NCBI RefSeq assembly: GCF_900110955.1
Contig: NZ_FOFR01000021.1
Location: 62,001 to 126,000, forward strand
Length of the DNA stretch: 64,000 bases
Reading direction: 5' to 3'
Source of the DNA: Lentzea xinjiangensis
GTDB taxonomy: Bacteria > Actinomycetota > Actinomycetes > Mycobacteriales > Pseudonocardiaceae
Numbering within the stretch: position 1 is the first letter of the stretch; the number at the start of each line of letters is the position of its first letter. The notes below the pieces were generated by a model that was not told the DNA's origin, searched no databases, and saw nothing but the letters and a program-made list of their open reading frames with translations. Of this stretch, positions 1 to 8,560 are shown in pieces. The position numbers were made by a program, and so were the translations under genes.

Positions 1-2256
1 GGCCGGATCGTGTACGCGAACCCGGCGGCGGTCCGGTTCGTGCGGGCGCGGTCGGACGCCGAGATCCTCGGGCGGCCGATCACCGACTTCGTCCACCAGG
101 ACTCGCAGGCGGAGATGCTGCGGCGGATCGCGAAGCTCAACGAGCCCGGCACGACGAGCGACCCGGCGGACGCCGTGCTCCTGCGGTTCGACGGCGGCAC
201 GACCGACATCGAGTCGGTGTCGGTGCGCACGACGTGGGAGGGCAGGCCGGCGTTCCAGGTGATCATGCGGGACGTCACCGAGCAGAAGGCGGCCGCGGCG
301 GCGTTGCGCTACCAGGCGGCACTCGTCGCGCACGTCAGCGACGCGCTCATCGCTACCACCTCCGACGGTGTCGTGACCAGCTGGAACCCCAGCGCGGAGA
401 AGGTCTACGGCCGCCGCGCCGCCGACGTCCTCGGCCGGCCGATCGACGAGGTGGTGGGCGCGCCGCTCGACCCGGCGGCGGTCCTGGAGGCCGGAGGTGT
501 CGTCCAGGCGGAGCACCACCGGTCCGACGGCGAACCGCTCGCTGTGCGGGTCTCGGTCGCCCGGATGGATGACGGTTACGTGCTGATCTGCGCGGACGAG
601 ACCGCGCGCCGGCGCGCCGAGCGCCACTTCACGGCGGTGGTCGCCGCCATCGAGGAGGGTGTGCTCGTGGTCGGCGCCACGGGCCGCGTCGAGTCCGTCA
701 ACCCGGCCGCCGAACGCATCCTCGGGGTGAGCGCCCAGGAGGCGATCGGCGAGCTGGCCTCGTCGACCGAACTGCACGACGAGGCGGGCCAGCCCATCCC
801 GCCGGAGCTCTTCCCGTCGGCCATCACCCGCACGACCGGCAAGTCGCAGCACGGGCGGATCGTCCGGGCGCTGCGCCCGGACGGCAGCCGCGTCTGGCTG
901 TCGCTGAGCGCCCGCGCGCTCAGCCAGGACGGCAAGCTGCCGGCGGCGACCGTGGTGTCCTTCACCGACATCACCGAACGCCGCATGATCGACAGCCAGC
1001 TCGAGCACGAGGCCACGCACGACGCGCTGACCGGCCTGTACAACCGCACCGTGACGATCAACCGGCTCAGCCCGCTCGCCAGGGCGCACCGGTCGGGGCT
1101 CACGGCGGTGCTGTTCATCGACCTGGACAAGTTCAAGGTCATCAACGACTCCCTCGGCCACAGCGCCGGCGACGAGGTGCTGCGGGTCGTCGGCACGCGG
1201 CTGAGCCACAGCACCCGGCGCGGCGACGTCGTGGGCAGGCTCGGCGGCGACGAGTTCACCGTCGTCGCCTACGGCGTGGCCGGGCCGGACGAGGCGACCG
1301 CCATCGCGGACCACGTCCGGGCCGAGCTGAACCGGCCGATCACCGTGGACGGCCGGCAGCTCCACGTCGACGCGAGCGTGGGCATCGTGCTCGCGGAGGC
1401 GGGCGACCCCCGCGACGGCGCCGACCTGCTCCGCGACGCCGACCTCGCGATGTACGAGGCCAAGACCAGGGGCCGGGGCCGGATCGCGTTCTTCGACGTC
1501 GAGCTGCGCGACCGCATCCAGCGCCGCCTCCAGCTCGAGCAGGACCTGCGCATGGCGCCGCTGGGCGACGAGCTGTGGCTCGCCTACCAGCCGATCGTCG
1601 ACCTCCGCACGAACAGGCGCATCGCCGTCGAGGGCCTGCTGCGCTGGACGCACCCCCGTTACGGCCTGATCTTCCCCGGCGAGTTCATCACGCTCGCCGA
1701 GGAGAGCGACCTGATCAACATCGTCGGCGCCCACATGCTCTACACCGCCACCCGCGAGATCGCCGCGCAGGCGCCGGAGCTCCAGCTCACCGTCAACCTC
1801 TCGGCCCGCCAGCTCGACGACCCGTGGCTCGTCTCCTCGGTCCGCAACGCCACCCACAAGGCGGGGCTCAACCCCGGCTCGCTGTGCCTGGAGATCACCG
1901 AGAGCGCCCTGATGTACGACCCCGCCCTGGCGGCCAAGACCCTCGCGGCGCTGCGCGAGCTGGGTGTGCGGCTCGCGATCGACGACTTCGGCACCGGCCA
2001 CTCCTCCCTCGCCCAGCTGCTCACCCTGCCGCTGGACACGCTCAAGATCGACCGGTCCTTCACGGCGGGACTCGGCCGCTCCGACGAGGCGGAGGCGATC
2101 GTCACGAGCATCATCGCCATGGCCCACGCGGTCGACCTGACCGTGATCGCCGAGGGGGTCGAGCAGGAGGGGCAGCTCGAGATCCTGCGGGCCCTCGGCT
2201 GCGACCAGGCGCAGGGCTACCACCTGGGAAGGCCGGTCCCCCTGGCCGATCTGTGA
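1..2256 (+). CDS. PAS-PAS-PAS-GGDEF-EAL cyclic-di-GMP signalling protein (5' end outside window)
   Basis: The frame is open from base 1, so the true start lies upstream. Three PAS-like modules come first (roughly codons 1-95, 100-205, 210-330), then a diguanylate cyclase domain with an intact GGDEF motif near codon 415 and an inhibitory-site RxxD (RRGD) five residues before it, then a phosphodiesterase domain. The EAL signature is EGL, but the other metal and substrate positions are visible: the Asn of VNLS, Glu of EITES, the DDFGTG motif, the Lys of KIDRSF and the Glu of AEGVE. The protein could therefore make and break c-di-GMP, with balance set by PAS ligands; which activity dominates cannot be read. 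In actinomycetes c-di-GMP controls development through BldD (family knowledge). No membrane segment is seen in the visible part. Confidence 0.93.
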   Translation, partial: GRIVYANPAAVRFVRARSDAEILGRPITDFVHQDSQAEMLRRIAKLNEPGTTSDPADAVLLRFDGGTTDIESVSVRTTWEGRPAFQVIMRDVTEQKAAAAALRYQAALVAHVSDALIATTSDGVVTSWNPSAEKVYGRRAADVLGRPIDEVVGAPLDPAAVLEAGGVVQAEHHRSDGEPLAVRVSVARMDDGYVLICADETARRRAERHFTAVVAAIEEGVLVVGATGRVESVNPAAERILGVSAQEAIGELASSTELHDEAGQPIPPELFPSAITRTTGKSQHGRIVRALRPDGSRVWLSLSARALSQDGKLPAATVVSFTDITERRMIDSQLEHEATHDALTGLYNRTVTINRLSPLARAHRSGLTAVLFIDLDKFKVINDSLGHSAGDEVLRVVGTRLSHSTRRGDVVGRLGGDEFTVVAYGVAGPDEATAIADHVRAELNRPITVDGRQLHVDASVGIVLAEAGDPRDGADLLRDADLAMYEAKTRGRGRIAFFDVELRDRIQRRLQLEQDLRMAPLGDELWLAYQPIVDLRTNRRIAVEGLLRWTHPRYGLIFPGEFITLAEESDLINIVGAHMLYTATREIAAQAPELQLTVNLSARQLDDPWLVSSVRNATHKAGLNPGSLCLEITESALMYDPALAAKTLAALRELGVRLAIDDFGTGHSSLAQLLTLPLDTLKIDRSFTAGLGRSDEAEAIVTSIIAMAHAVDLTVIAEGVEQEGQLEILRALGCDQAQGYHLGRPVPLADL

Positions 2257-2280
2257 GTTCCGGCGGCCGGCGCGGGCCGC

Positions 2281-3555
2281 CTACTCGGTGCCGATGTCGA
2301 GCACGGCCGTCGTGCCCTCCACCGCGGCGAGGGTGAACACGGCGGTCGGCCCGCCCGCGGTGCCGATCTTCCCCGTGCCGTCCTGGCCGAGCGACATCCG
2401 GGTGGACGGGGTGGTGAGCACCATCCCGCCGCCGCGGATCGACACCCTCACCGCCAGGTCGCCCACGACGACGTCGGCCGTCCCGGTGATCAGCACCTGG
2501 CAGGTGCCGGTCCTGCAGGCGGCGAGGTCGGTGCCGTCGCGCGCGGTCAGCGGCCGCTTCGGCGCCGCCGCGACGTCGCGCGGGACGCACGACGGTGCGA
2601 GGTCGTGGGACGCGGCGAGCGCCGCGCCGCGTCCGACGGCGGCGAGCAGCCCCTCGGCCTTCGGCTTCACCGCGGCGGCGGCCGCCTTGGCCAGGTCGAC
2701 CCGCTCCTGGAGGGCGGCGTGCGGCCCTGGGGCGCTGAGCGAGTGGTCCTCGGGCAGCTTCGCGGCCTGGTCCCGCAGGGCGGCCAGCAACGTCTCGCGG
2801 AAGCTGTCCGCCTCCGCGACCCCGGTCGGCCCCAGTCCGGCGATCCGCGCGGCACCACCGCCGATCACCGCTCTCGTCGTGCTGAGGTAGCTCTCCAGCT
2901 CGAACGAGGCGAACCGGGGGTCCTCGCCCGCGACGCCGGCGGGGTCGGTGCTCAGCCCGGTGACGGAGGTGACGGTGGCGCACATCTTGTCCGCCCACGT
3001 GACGAGGTCCCGCGTCGGCGCGGGGCCGGGCAGCTCGACGGCACGCGCGGGCTCGCAGGCGGGCGTGAGGTTGTAGGACGTGAGCAGCTCGGGCGCGTTC
3101 TCGACGACGCCGACGAGCTGCTGCCGGATCGGCCCGAGGCCGGAGACCAGCTCCGCGACCTGCTTCTGCTTCGCCTGTGCGTCGGCCTCCGGCGCGGTCA
3201 TCAGCGAGTTGTCCGTCGCGGAGGGAAGCTGTGACCGGACGGCTTCCAGCGCCTTGACGAGTCCGGCGACGTGTCCGTCCGCCGCCGCCACCTCCGACGG
3301 CTTCACCTTCTTCAGAGCCTTCGTCGCGTTGTCGACGCCGTCGACCACCGACCGCACGAAGAAGAAGGGGCTGGAGTCCGACGGTTTCACGGCGTCCTCC
3401 AGCGCCTTCACCTGGGTGCACACCACGCTCGCCCACTCGACCAGCGGCCGGGTGGGTGGCGGTGGCGGTGGCGGCTCCAGAGGCGCGGCCGGTCCAGCCG
3501 CCGAACACCCCGAGACCACGAGACCGATGGCGACCGCCGCGACGAGTTCACGCAT
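2281..3555 (-). CDS. Secreted lipoprotein with a duplicated helical module, function unknown
   Basis: The 424-residue product starts with a short signal peptide ending in a lipobox (VVSGC), so it should be lipid-anchored outside the membrane; a proline run follows at about residues 29-36. Two related modules of about 150 residues follow: the first runs from LVEWASVVCTQV to NLTPACEP, the second from LVTWADKMCATV to DLAPSCVP. Each keeps one Cys near its start and one at its end, suggesting a disulfide per module. The last 80 residues look beta-rich. I do not recognise an enzyme family. It converges on the c-di-GMP gene with 24 nt between stops. Confidence 0.8.
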   Translation of the reverse strand: MRELVAAVAIGLVVSGCSAAGPAAPLEPPPPPPPTRPLVEWASVVCTQVKALEDAVKPSDSSPFFFVRSVVDGVDNATKALKKVKPSEVAAADGHVAGLVKALEAVRSQLPSATDNSLMTAPEADAQAKQKQVAELVSGLGPIRQQLVGVVENAPELLTSYNLTPACEPARAVELPGPAPTRDLVTWADKMCATVTSVTGLSTDPAGVAGEDPRFASFELESYLSTTRAVIGGGAARIAGLGPTGVAEADSFRETLLAALRDQAAKLPEDHSLSAPGPHAALQERVDLAKAAAAAVKPKAEGLLAAVGRGAALAASHDLAPSCVPRDVAAAPKRPLTARDGTDLAACRTGTCQVLITGTADVVVGDLAVRVSIRGGGMVLTTPSTRMSLGQDGTGKIGTAGGPTAVFTLAAVEGTTAVLDIGTE

Positions 3556-3689
3556 GGGAGCCAGTCTCGGCGCGGACCGCCCGCTCCGGTCGCCGGTGGC
3601 AGCTTGCTGCCGTCTCCGCCGGCAACCTCGCCGGGGGAACGATGTTCGTGATCCACTTTTCTCGAGAGGCCGGGTCGAACCGGAGTCGA

Positions 3690-3812
3690 CGCCGGGTCAG
3701 CGCAGGCCGCGAGGGTGGCGCGCACGTCGCGCACGAAGGCCTCGGGCTGCTCCCGGGCCGCGAAGTGCCCACCGGCCTCGCGCCACAACTGCGCCGAAAT
3801 CCACAGTGGACC
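3690..3812 (-). pseudogene. 3' remnant of an alpha/beta hydrolase gene
   Basis: On the minus strand a short stretch reads WREAGGHFAAREQPEAFVRD and continues VRATLAAC. This is the usual C-terminus of epoxide-hydrolase-like alpha/beta hydrolases, where the His of GGHFAA is the catalytic base. The rest of the fold (oxyanion HGxP, nucleophile elbow) is absent upstream and the frame runs on without the normal stop. I read it as a decayed gene tail between the lipoprotein and the XRE gene. The evidence is the motif alone. Confidence 0.5.
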
Positions 3813-3827
3813 GGACAGCGCCCGCGC

Positions 3828-4703
3828 TCAGCCGGCCATGCTCGGCACCTGCACCGGGAGTGCCGACGCCGCAGGACCGGCGGCCAGGACCGCGAGTTCG
3901 CGCAACGCCTCGGCGGACGGTGATCCCGGTTCCGGGGTGTAGACGCCGAGCATCTGCTCCGGGTCACCCGTCGCCGTGAAGGTCTCGTACGAGAGGACCA
4001 GCTCGCCGACGACGGGGTGCCGCAACGCCTTGCTGCCGTGGCTCTGCCGGGCGACGTCGTTCACCGCCCACCACTGGTCGAACTCCCTGCTGCGGGAGGA
4101 CAGCTCGGCGACGAGCTCGACCAGCCGCGGGTCGTCCGGCCACCGCCCGGCGTACAGGTGCAGCGCCGACAGCACCATGCGGGCGCCCAGTTCCCAGTTC
4201 TGGTAGATCGACCGGGCCCGCTCGTCCAGGAACACGAACCGCGCCATGTTCCGATCGCGTTCGGGCAGCGCGTCGAAGTCCGCGTACAGCGCGCGGGCGA
4301 GGCGGTTCGTCGCCAGCACGTCGAGCCTGCGGCCCATCACCATCGCGGGCAGGTCCGGCATGCCGTCGAGGATGCGCTGGAGCTCGGGGCGCACGTGCTG
4401 CGGTGGCATGATCGCGCGCTGGACGGGCCGGGCGATGGTGAACAGGTGATCGCGTTCGGTCTCGTCGAGCTGCAACGCGCGCGCCAGTGCGTTGAGCACC
4501 GCGTCGGAGGCCGTCAGCTTCTTGCCGCGTTCGAGGCGCACGTAGTAGTCGACGCTGACGCCGGCGAGCTGAGCGACCTCCTCGCGGCGCAGGCCCCGCA
4601 CCCGCCGTGGCCCCGTGCTGCGCAGACCGGCTTCCTCCGGCGTGATCCGGCTCCGGCGGGACTGCAGGAACCGCCTGAGTTCGGGGTTTCGGCGATCGTC
4701 CAT
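3828..4703 (-). CDS. XRE-family regulator with MmyB-like ligand domain
   Basis: Cytoplasmic DNA-binding protein of 291 residues. An N-terminal helix-turn-helix spans about residues 8-70 (arginine-rich entry, then REEVAQLAGVSVDYYVRLER, the typical recognition region). The remaining part matches the MmyB-like ligand-binding domain common in actinobacterial regulators (NRLARALYADF, then the ARFVFLDERARSIYQNWE type pattern). Such proteins usually repress an adjacent divergent oxidoreductase; here the aldo/keto reductase at 5000 lies divergently with a 296-nt gap, so it is the natural candidate target (inference). Length and domain order are normal for the family. Confidence 0.9.
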   Translation of the reverse strand: MDDRRNPELRRFLQSRRSRITPEEAGLRSTGPRRVRGLRREEVAQLAGVSVDYYVRLERGKKLTASDAVLNALARALQLDETERDHLFTIARPVQRAIMPPQHVRPELQRILDGMPDLPAMVMGRRLDVLATNRLARALYADFDALPERDRNMARFVFLDERARSIYQNWELGARMVLSALHLYAGRWPDDPRLVELVAELSSRSREFDQWWAVNDVARQSHGSKALRHPVVGELVLSYETFTATGDPEQMLGVYTPEPGSPSAEALRELAVLAAGPAASALPVQVPSMAG

Positions 4704-4999
4704 GCGGCAAGGCTAGGACTTCGTCCGCGACGCGGTTCGCGGTCGTGGTTGACCGATCCGCCGGTTCGCGCTAAGTGCGGCGGGTGACCTGCGGCAGGCT
4801 GCCGTCGCCGGAACGGGCTCCGTCCCCGATCGTGCTCCGCGGGCCGCCGGAAGCGGGTCGGCGCGCCCGGTGGCGCTGCCCGAAGGGGCGGACAACCGGG
4901 TCCCCCGGTACCCGCGGGCGCCGGTGTGGAGGGGCACTGGCAGACCCCCGGTTGCACCGACATCTGCCCGGCTCGGCCGAACCGGGATTCGATCACCTC

Positions 5000-6013
5000 A
5001 TGAAACGCAGAACTCTGGGCGGTACGGGCATCTCGGTGAGCGAGTTCGCCCTCGGAACGATGATGTTCGGTGCGATGGGCAACACCGACCACGACGACTC
5101 GGTGCGGATCATCCACACCGCGCTGGACGCGGGGATCAACTTCGTCGACACGGCCGACGTGTACTCGGCTGGCGAGTCCGAGGAGATCGTCGGCAAGGCG
5201 ATCAAGGGGCGTCGTGACGAGGTCGTGCTCGCCACCAAGTTCGGGTCGCCCGTCGGCATCGACGAGGCCAACCACCGGGGCGCCTCGCGGCGCTGGATCG
5301 TGCGCGCGCTGGAAGCGAGCCTGCGGCGGCTGGGCGTCGACCACGTCGACCTCTACCAGGTGCACCGGCCCGACCCCGACACCGACATCGACGAGACGCT
5401 GTCGGCGCTGTCCGACCTCGTGCGCGCCGGCAAGGTGCGGGCGATCGGCGGGTCGACCTTCCCCGCCGAGCAGATCGTCGAAGCCCAGTGGGCCGCTGAC
5501 CGGCGCGGGCACGAGCGGCTGCGCACCGAACAGCCGCTGTACTCGATCCTGACGCGCGGGATCGAGGCATCGGTGCTGCCGATGACCCAGAAGTACGGCA
5601 TGGGTGTGCTGACCTACGGTCCGCTGAACTACGGCTGGCTGTCGGGCAGGGTCGATCCGACGGTCAGCGCCAGGTCGGCCATGGCCGCGAGCGTCTTCGA
5701 CCTCGACGTGCCCGCCAACCGGGCCAAGCTGGAGATCGTCACCGACCTGGCGGAGCTGGCGGCTGACGCCGGTGTGTCGCTGCCGCACCTGGCGACGGCG
5801 TTCGTGAAGGCCCATCCGGCCGTGACGTCGGTGATCATCGGTCCGCGCACGCAGGAGCACCTCGACAGCCTGCTGACCGGAGCGGACTTGGAGCTCGGCT
5901 CGGACGTCCTCGACCGCATCGACGAGCTCGTCCCGCCCGGCACCAACGTCAACCCAGCCGACCTCTGGCTCTTCAACCCCGCGCTGGCGGACAAGAGGCT
6001 GCGGCGCCGCTGA
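5000..6013 (+). CDS. Aldo/keto reductase
   Basis: NADPH-dependent (beta/alpha)8-barrel oxidoreductase acting on aldehydes or ketones; the substrate cannot be deduced. The 337-residue product begins at the ATG that places the family N-terminus (MKRRTLGGTGISVSEFALG) correctly; the open frame extends further upstream but is not needed. The catalytic tetrad is visible as Asp50, Tyr55, Lys80 and His122. The C-terminal NADP-binding region includes SVIIGPRTQEHL. It is monocistronic, closed by a perfect hairpin 14 nt after its stop and divergent from the XRE regulator, which may control it. Confidence 0.93.
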   Translation: MKRRTLGGTGISVSEFALGTMMFGAMGNTDHDDSVRIIHTALDAGINFVDTADVYSAGESEEIVGKAIKGRRDEVVLATKFGSPVGIDEANHRGASRRWIVRALEASLRRLGVDHVDLYQVHRPDPDTDIDETLSALSDLVRAGKVRAIGGSTFPAEQIVEAQWAADRRGHERLRTEQPLYSILTRGIEASVLPMTQKYGMGVLTYGPLNYGWLSGRVDPTVSARSAMAASVFDLDVPANRAKLEIVTDLAELAADAGVSLPHLATAFVKAHPAVTSVIIGPRTQEHLDSLLTGADLELGSDVLDRIDELVPPGTNVNPADLWLFNPALADKRLRRR

Positions 6014-6027
6014 CGGCCTGCTGCGCG

Positions 6028-6060
6028 CGAGGTGCGTGCTCTCGTCGAGCACGCACCTCG
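6028..6060 (+). terminator. Hairpin terminator of the aldo/keto reductase gene
   Basis: Perfect 13-bp stem (cgaggtgcgtgct at 6028-6040 against 6048-6060) with a 7-nt loop, 14 nt after the stop codon. There is no T-run, as usual in actinomycetes. Confidence 0.8.
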
Positions 6061-6202
6061 GGCCGGTCTGCTCCAACGGCGATCAGCGAACCTGCACAGG
6101 AACGTGGCTCAACGCGCCGACCGCGCGGCGAGGTTCCGTGCACCTTTCCAGCCGAGTCCGGCATGCCCGGACAGCACTGTCGACGCTCCCCGTCTCGGGA
6201 TG

Positions 6203-6247
6203 CCTGCCGCCGAGCAGCCGCAACCGTTGCGGCTGCTCGGCGGCAGG
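6203..6247. terminator. Perfect 21-bp inverted repeat with 3-nt loop
   Basis: The arms 6203-6223 and 6227-6247 are exact reverse complements separated by ccg. It is a very stable cruciform or hairpin for a stretch without a clear gene. It could end transcripts from either side or be an old mobile-element end. It lies 190 nt after the reductase stop, behind the first terminator. Confidence 0.65.
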
Positions 6248-6335
6248 TGAGGCGGTGGAAAGGTGGGGTGTTGACGTCATGTCAGACTCCCGTCCCCCAC
6301 CACGCGAAGGCCCGTGTAGTTTCGACGGGCACGGC

Positions 6336-6500
6336 ATGAACTCGATTGCCCAAGTGCGCGATGTTCTCGACAAATTGACTCCACACCGTTCAGAAATCTC
6401 CTCTGACGGCGAACATGTAGGTCAGGTACTCACATCTGATTCTCAGCATGCGCCAGGAATATTTCCTGATCACACCGGACGACATGGCGCGCACCGGTAA
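6336..6500 (+). CDS. Possible small ORF (54 aa) in an AT-richer stretch
   Basis: An ATG opens a 54-codon frame beginning MNSIAQVRDVLDKL, which resembles the start of helical actinobacterial proteins, but the rest shows no family and has many non-preferred codons. The surrounding 6260-6560 segment has visibly lower GC than its neighbours, so this may be the beginning of a decayed or acquired gene. No good ribosome binding site is evident. Low confidence. Confidence 0.2.
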   Translation: MNSIAQVRDVLDKLTPHRSEISSDGEHVGQVLTSDSQHAPGIFPDHTGRHGAHR

Positions 6501-6619
6501 CCGTGTACCATTGAGATATAAAGTCCCACTTCCTCCGGAGATGGCCTGACGCTCCATATCGGACCACTTGCTCGAACATCGCCCGGCCGCGGCACGCGAC
6601 CGAGGGACGGAGTACCGGT

Positions 6620-6940
6620 ATGAGCACCTCGGCACGAATCACCCAGCCCTTCACCACGCAGGCCGGTGGGCCGTCCAGCGCAACAGGGACGGTCATGTCA
6701 TCGATGGTGCTGTTCCGCTCCCGCCGGTAGGCCTTCAGCCAGAACGTCCACGAGGTCTTCGCCGCCGTCGGTCCGGGAATCGCCCGCGCCGCCGACACCT
6801 TCCGGGACAACGGCATGCACTGGGTCGGCGTGACCGCCAAGGCCTTCGGCTCCGAACCGCAGGTGTTCCGCCTGCGGGCCGCCGATCTCGATCCGGCGGC
6901 GCCCCCGGCACTCCAGCCGCCCGACCTCAGCGGCGGCCGA
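6620..6940 (+). pseudogene. Small gene interrupted by an in-frame TAG
   Basis: An ATG at 6620, after a purine-rich ribosome site (gagggacggag), opens 36 codons ending in TAG at 6728-6730. The same frame then continues with strongly GC3-biased, protein-like sequence (FSQNVHEVFAAVGPGIARAA, later MHWVGVTAKAFGSEPQVFRL) to about 6940. One C-to-T change (CAG to TAG) would explain the break. Alternatives are a genuine 36-aa peptide plus an unrelated frame. Family unknown; the unbroken product would be about 105 residues. Confidence 0.4.
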
Positions 6941-7005
6941 GCAGCACCGTGCCACCGGCCGCGGCGCCTCCTCTCCGTTCCACATCGATCATCGGAGTTA
7001 CTCGC

Positions 7006-7194
7006 ATGTCCGTGTCCGAGCTGCACACCGGCGTATTGGCCGACCATCCGGGTTGCTCCGACACCGCCGTCGTCTGCGCCGTGTGCCTCCACCCGTGGCC
7101 TGAGCACGACCCGATCGGCGTTCGCTACTGCACGGCGACCACGGCGTCGTCCCGCGCTTTTGACACCGTCACGTCACGGGTATCCGCTTGGTGA
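7006..7194 (+). CDS. Small Cys-containing protein (possible RGCVC-type)
   Basis: A 62-residue product with cysteines at positions 17, 24, 27 and 42. The segment CAVCLHPWPEHDPIGVRYC resembles the small actinobacterial RGCVC-type proteins, whose C-terminus normally carries a second Cys cluster (GCVC). Here the last 15 residues (FDTVTSRVSAW) lack that cluster, so the 3' end may be frameshifted. It could bind a metal, but the ligand set looks incomplete. It lies 105 nt before the desaturase gene on the same strand. The family call is from memory of the motif only. Confidence 0.5.
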   Translation: MSVSELHTGVLADHPGCSDTAVVCAVCLHPWPEHDPIGVRYCTATTASSRAFDTVTSRVSAW

Positions 7195-7299
7195 CCGCCT
7201 GACACGGGTCGCTCGCCCCCCTGACACCCGCCACATCCCCACACCGATCGCCCCGGCCCCCGGCGACGGAGCACGCACGCCGTTTCCGGAGGTACGAAC

Positions 7300-8259
7300 A
7301 TGAGCACGCAAGTCGAACCAGATGTCCGCCGAGTCGAGACCGCGCCGCAGCCCATGCTGGCCGGCGAGAAGTCCCCGGCCGAAATGTTCCTGGTCAAGTT
7401 GTTCGCCGTCATACCTGCGCTGGCACTGGCCGCAGCGGTTCCACTGGCGTGGGGCTGGGGCCTCGGCTGGGTCGACATCGGCCTCGCCGTCTTCTTCTAC
7501 ACCCTCACCTGTCTCGGGGTGACGGCCGGCTTCCACCGCTACTTCACCCACGGCGCGTTCAAAGCCAACCGCGCCTTGCGGATCGCGCTGGCGGTGACCG
7601 GCAGCATGGCCATGCAGGGCCCGATCATCGGCTGGGTCGCCGACCACCGCCGCCACCACGCCTACGCCGACCGCGAAGGGGACCCGCACTCGCCGTGGAT
7701 CTTCGGCACCTCGGCCGGCGCGCTGGCCAAGGGCTTCTGGCACGCTCACATGGGCTGGATGTTCCAGCGGGAGCAGACGAACGCCGCCCGCTTCGCCCCG
7801 GACCTGCTCGCCGACGCCGACATCCAGCGCGTCAACCGCTGGTTTCCCGCGCTGACCGCCGTCACGTTGCTCGCACCCGCGTTGATCGGTGGGCTGGCGA
7901 CCTGGAGCTGGTGGGGCGCGCTGACCGCGTTCTTCTGGGCTGGCCTCGTCCGCGTCGCCGTGCTGCACCACGTCACCTGGTCGGTCAACTCGATCTGCCA
8001 CATGGTCGGCGACCGGCCGTTCGAGGCGCGCGACAAGTCCGCGAACTTCTGGCCCTTGGCGATCCTGTCGATGGGCGAGTCCTGGCACAACTCGCACCAC
8101 GCCGACCCCACCTGCGCTCGTCACGGCGTCGGTCGCGGTCAGATCGACGTCTCCGCCCGGCTGATCTGGGTCTTCGAAAAGCTCGGCTGGGCGACCAGGG
8201 TCCGCTGGCCGAAGCCGGAGCGGCTGGCTCGCAACCGCAAGACCACCAGCTCTTCCTGA
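7300..8259 (+). CDS. Membrane acyl-CoA/acyl-lipid desaturase
   Basis: Integral-membrane di-iron desaturase of 319 residues, likely introducing a cis double bond (delta-9 type) into membrane acyl chains and so adjusting fluidity. All three histidine boxes are present: HRYFTH at 79-84, HRRHH at 116-120 and HNSHH at 263-267. Hydrophobic segments lie around residues 33-72 and 185-225. The ATG follows a ggagg ribosome site. The electron donor (ferredoxin or rubredoxin reductase) is not encoded nearby. A 10-bp hairpin after the gene probably ends the transcript. Confidence 0.93.
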   Translation: MSTQVEPDVRRVETAPQPMLAGEKSPAEMFLVKLFAVIPALALAAAVPLAWGWGLGWVDIGLAVFFYTLTCLGVTAGFHRYFTHGAFKANRALRIALAVTGSMAMQGPIIGWVADHRRHHAYADREGDPHSPWIFGTSAGALAKGFWHAHMGWMFQREQTNAARFAPDLLADADIQRVNRWFPALTAVTLLAPALIGGLATWSWWGALTAFFWAGLVRVAVLHHVTWSVNSICHMVGDRPFEARDKSANFWPLAILSMGESWHNSHHADPTCARHGVGRGQIDVSARLIWVFEKLGWATRVRWPKPERLARNRKTTSSS

Positions 8260-8282
8260 CCCCGGTCACCCTCGGCGTCATC

Positions 8283-8308
8283 CGCTGCCGCCCCGTTCGG
8301 CGGCAGCG
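8283..8308 (+). terminator. Terminator hairpin after the desaturase
   Basis: Perfect 10-bp stem (cgctgccgcc at 8283-8292 against 8299-8308) with a 6-nt loop, 24 nt after the desaturase stop. Confidence 0.65.
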
Positions 8309-8487
8309 CTCCCGGCGCAGCTCGGTCAGGTTCGGCAACGGCGAGTCATGACCGATGGCCGCGTGTCCTGCATCGCGACGAGAAATCGCCGCGACTTTCG
8401 CGAAAGAATTCTTCTCACCACAGGGCCATTCGGGTCACGAGCTGTACAGGAACACCTCAGAGGAGTAGATTGCGAGTTGTTGCTCAG

Positions 8488-8526
8488 GACCTCGGTAACG
8501 CGTTGGACGCGAACCGAGGTCTTTTT
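8488..8526 (+). terminator. Intrinsic-terminator-like hairpin with T-tract in the leader of the beta-helix gene
   Basis: A 9-bp stem (gacctcggt at 8488-8496 against 8513-8521) is followed directly by TTTTT (8522-8526). The loop can form a further cgcg/cgcg pairing. This is a textbook Rho-independent terminator, rare in such a GC-rich genome, ending 34 nt before the next start codon. It either insulates the secreted-protein gene from upstream transcription or works as an attenuator in its leader. Confidence 0.7.
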
Positions 8527-8560
8527 CGTACGACAACTTTGCTCCAGGAATTGAAGCATC

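Noticed and set aside
4749..4777. TTGACC-17-TAAGTG as promoter of the aldo/keto reductase
   Set aside because: The -10 is poor and the start codon lies more than 200 bp downstream; not supported enough to list.
8348..8554. Plus-strand ORF of 68 codons before the beta-helix gene, considered as a leader peptide
   Set aside because: It runs through the terminator hairpin, lacks a ribosome site and has random codon use.
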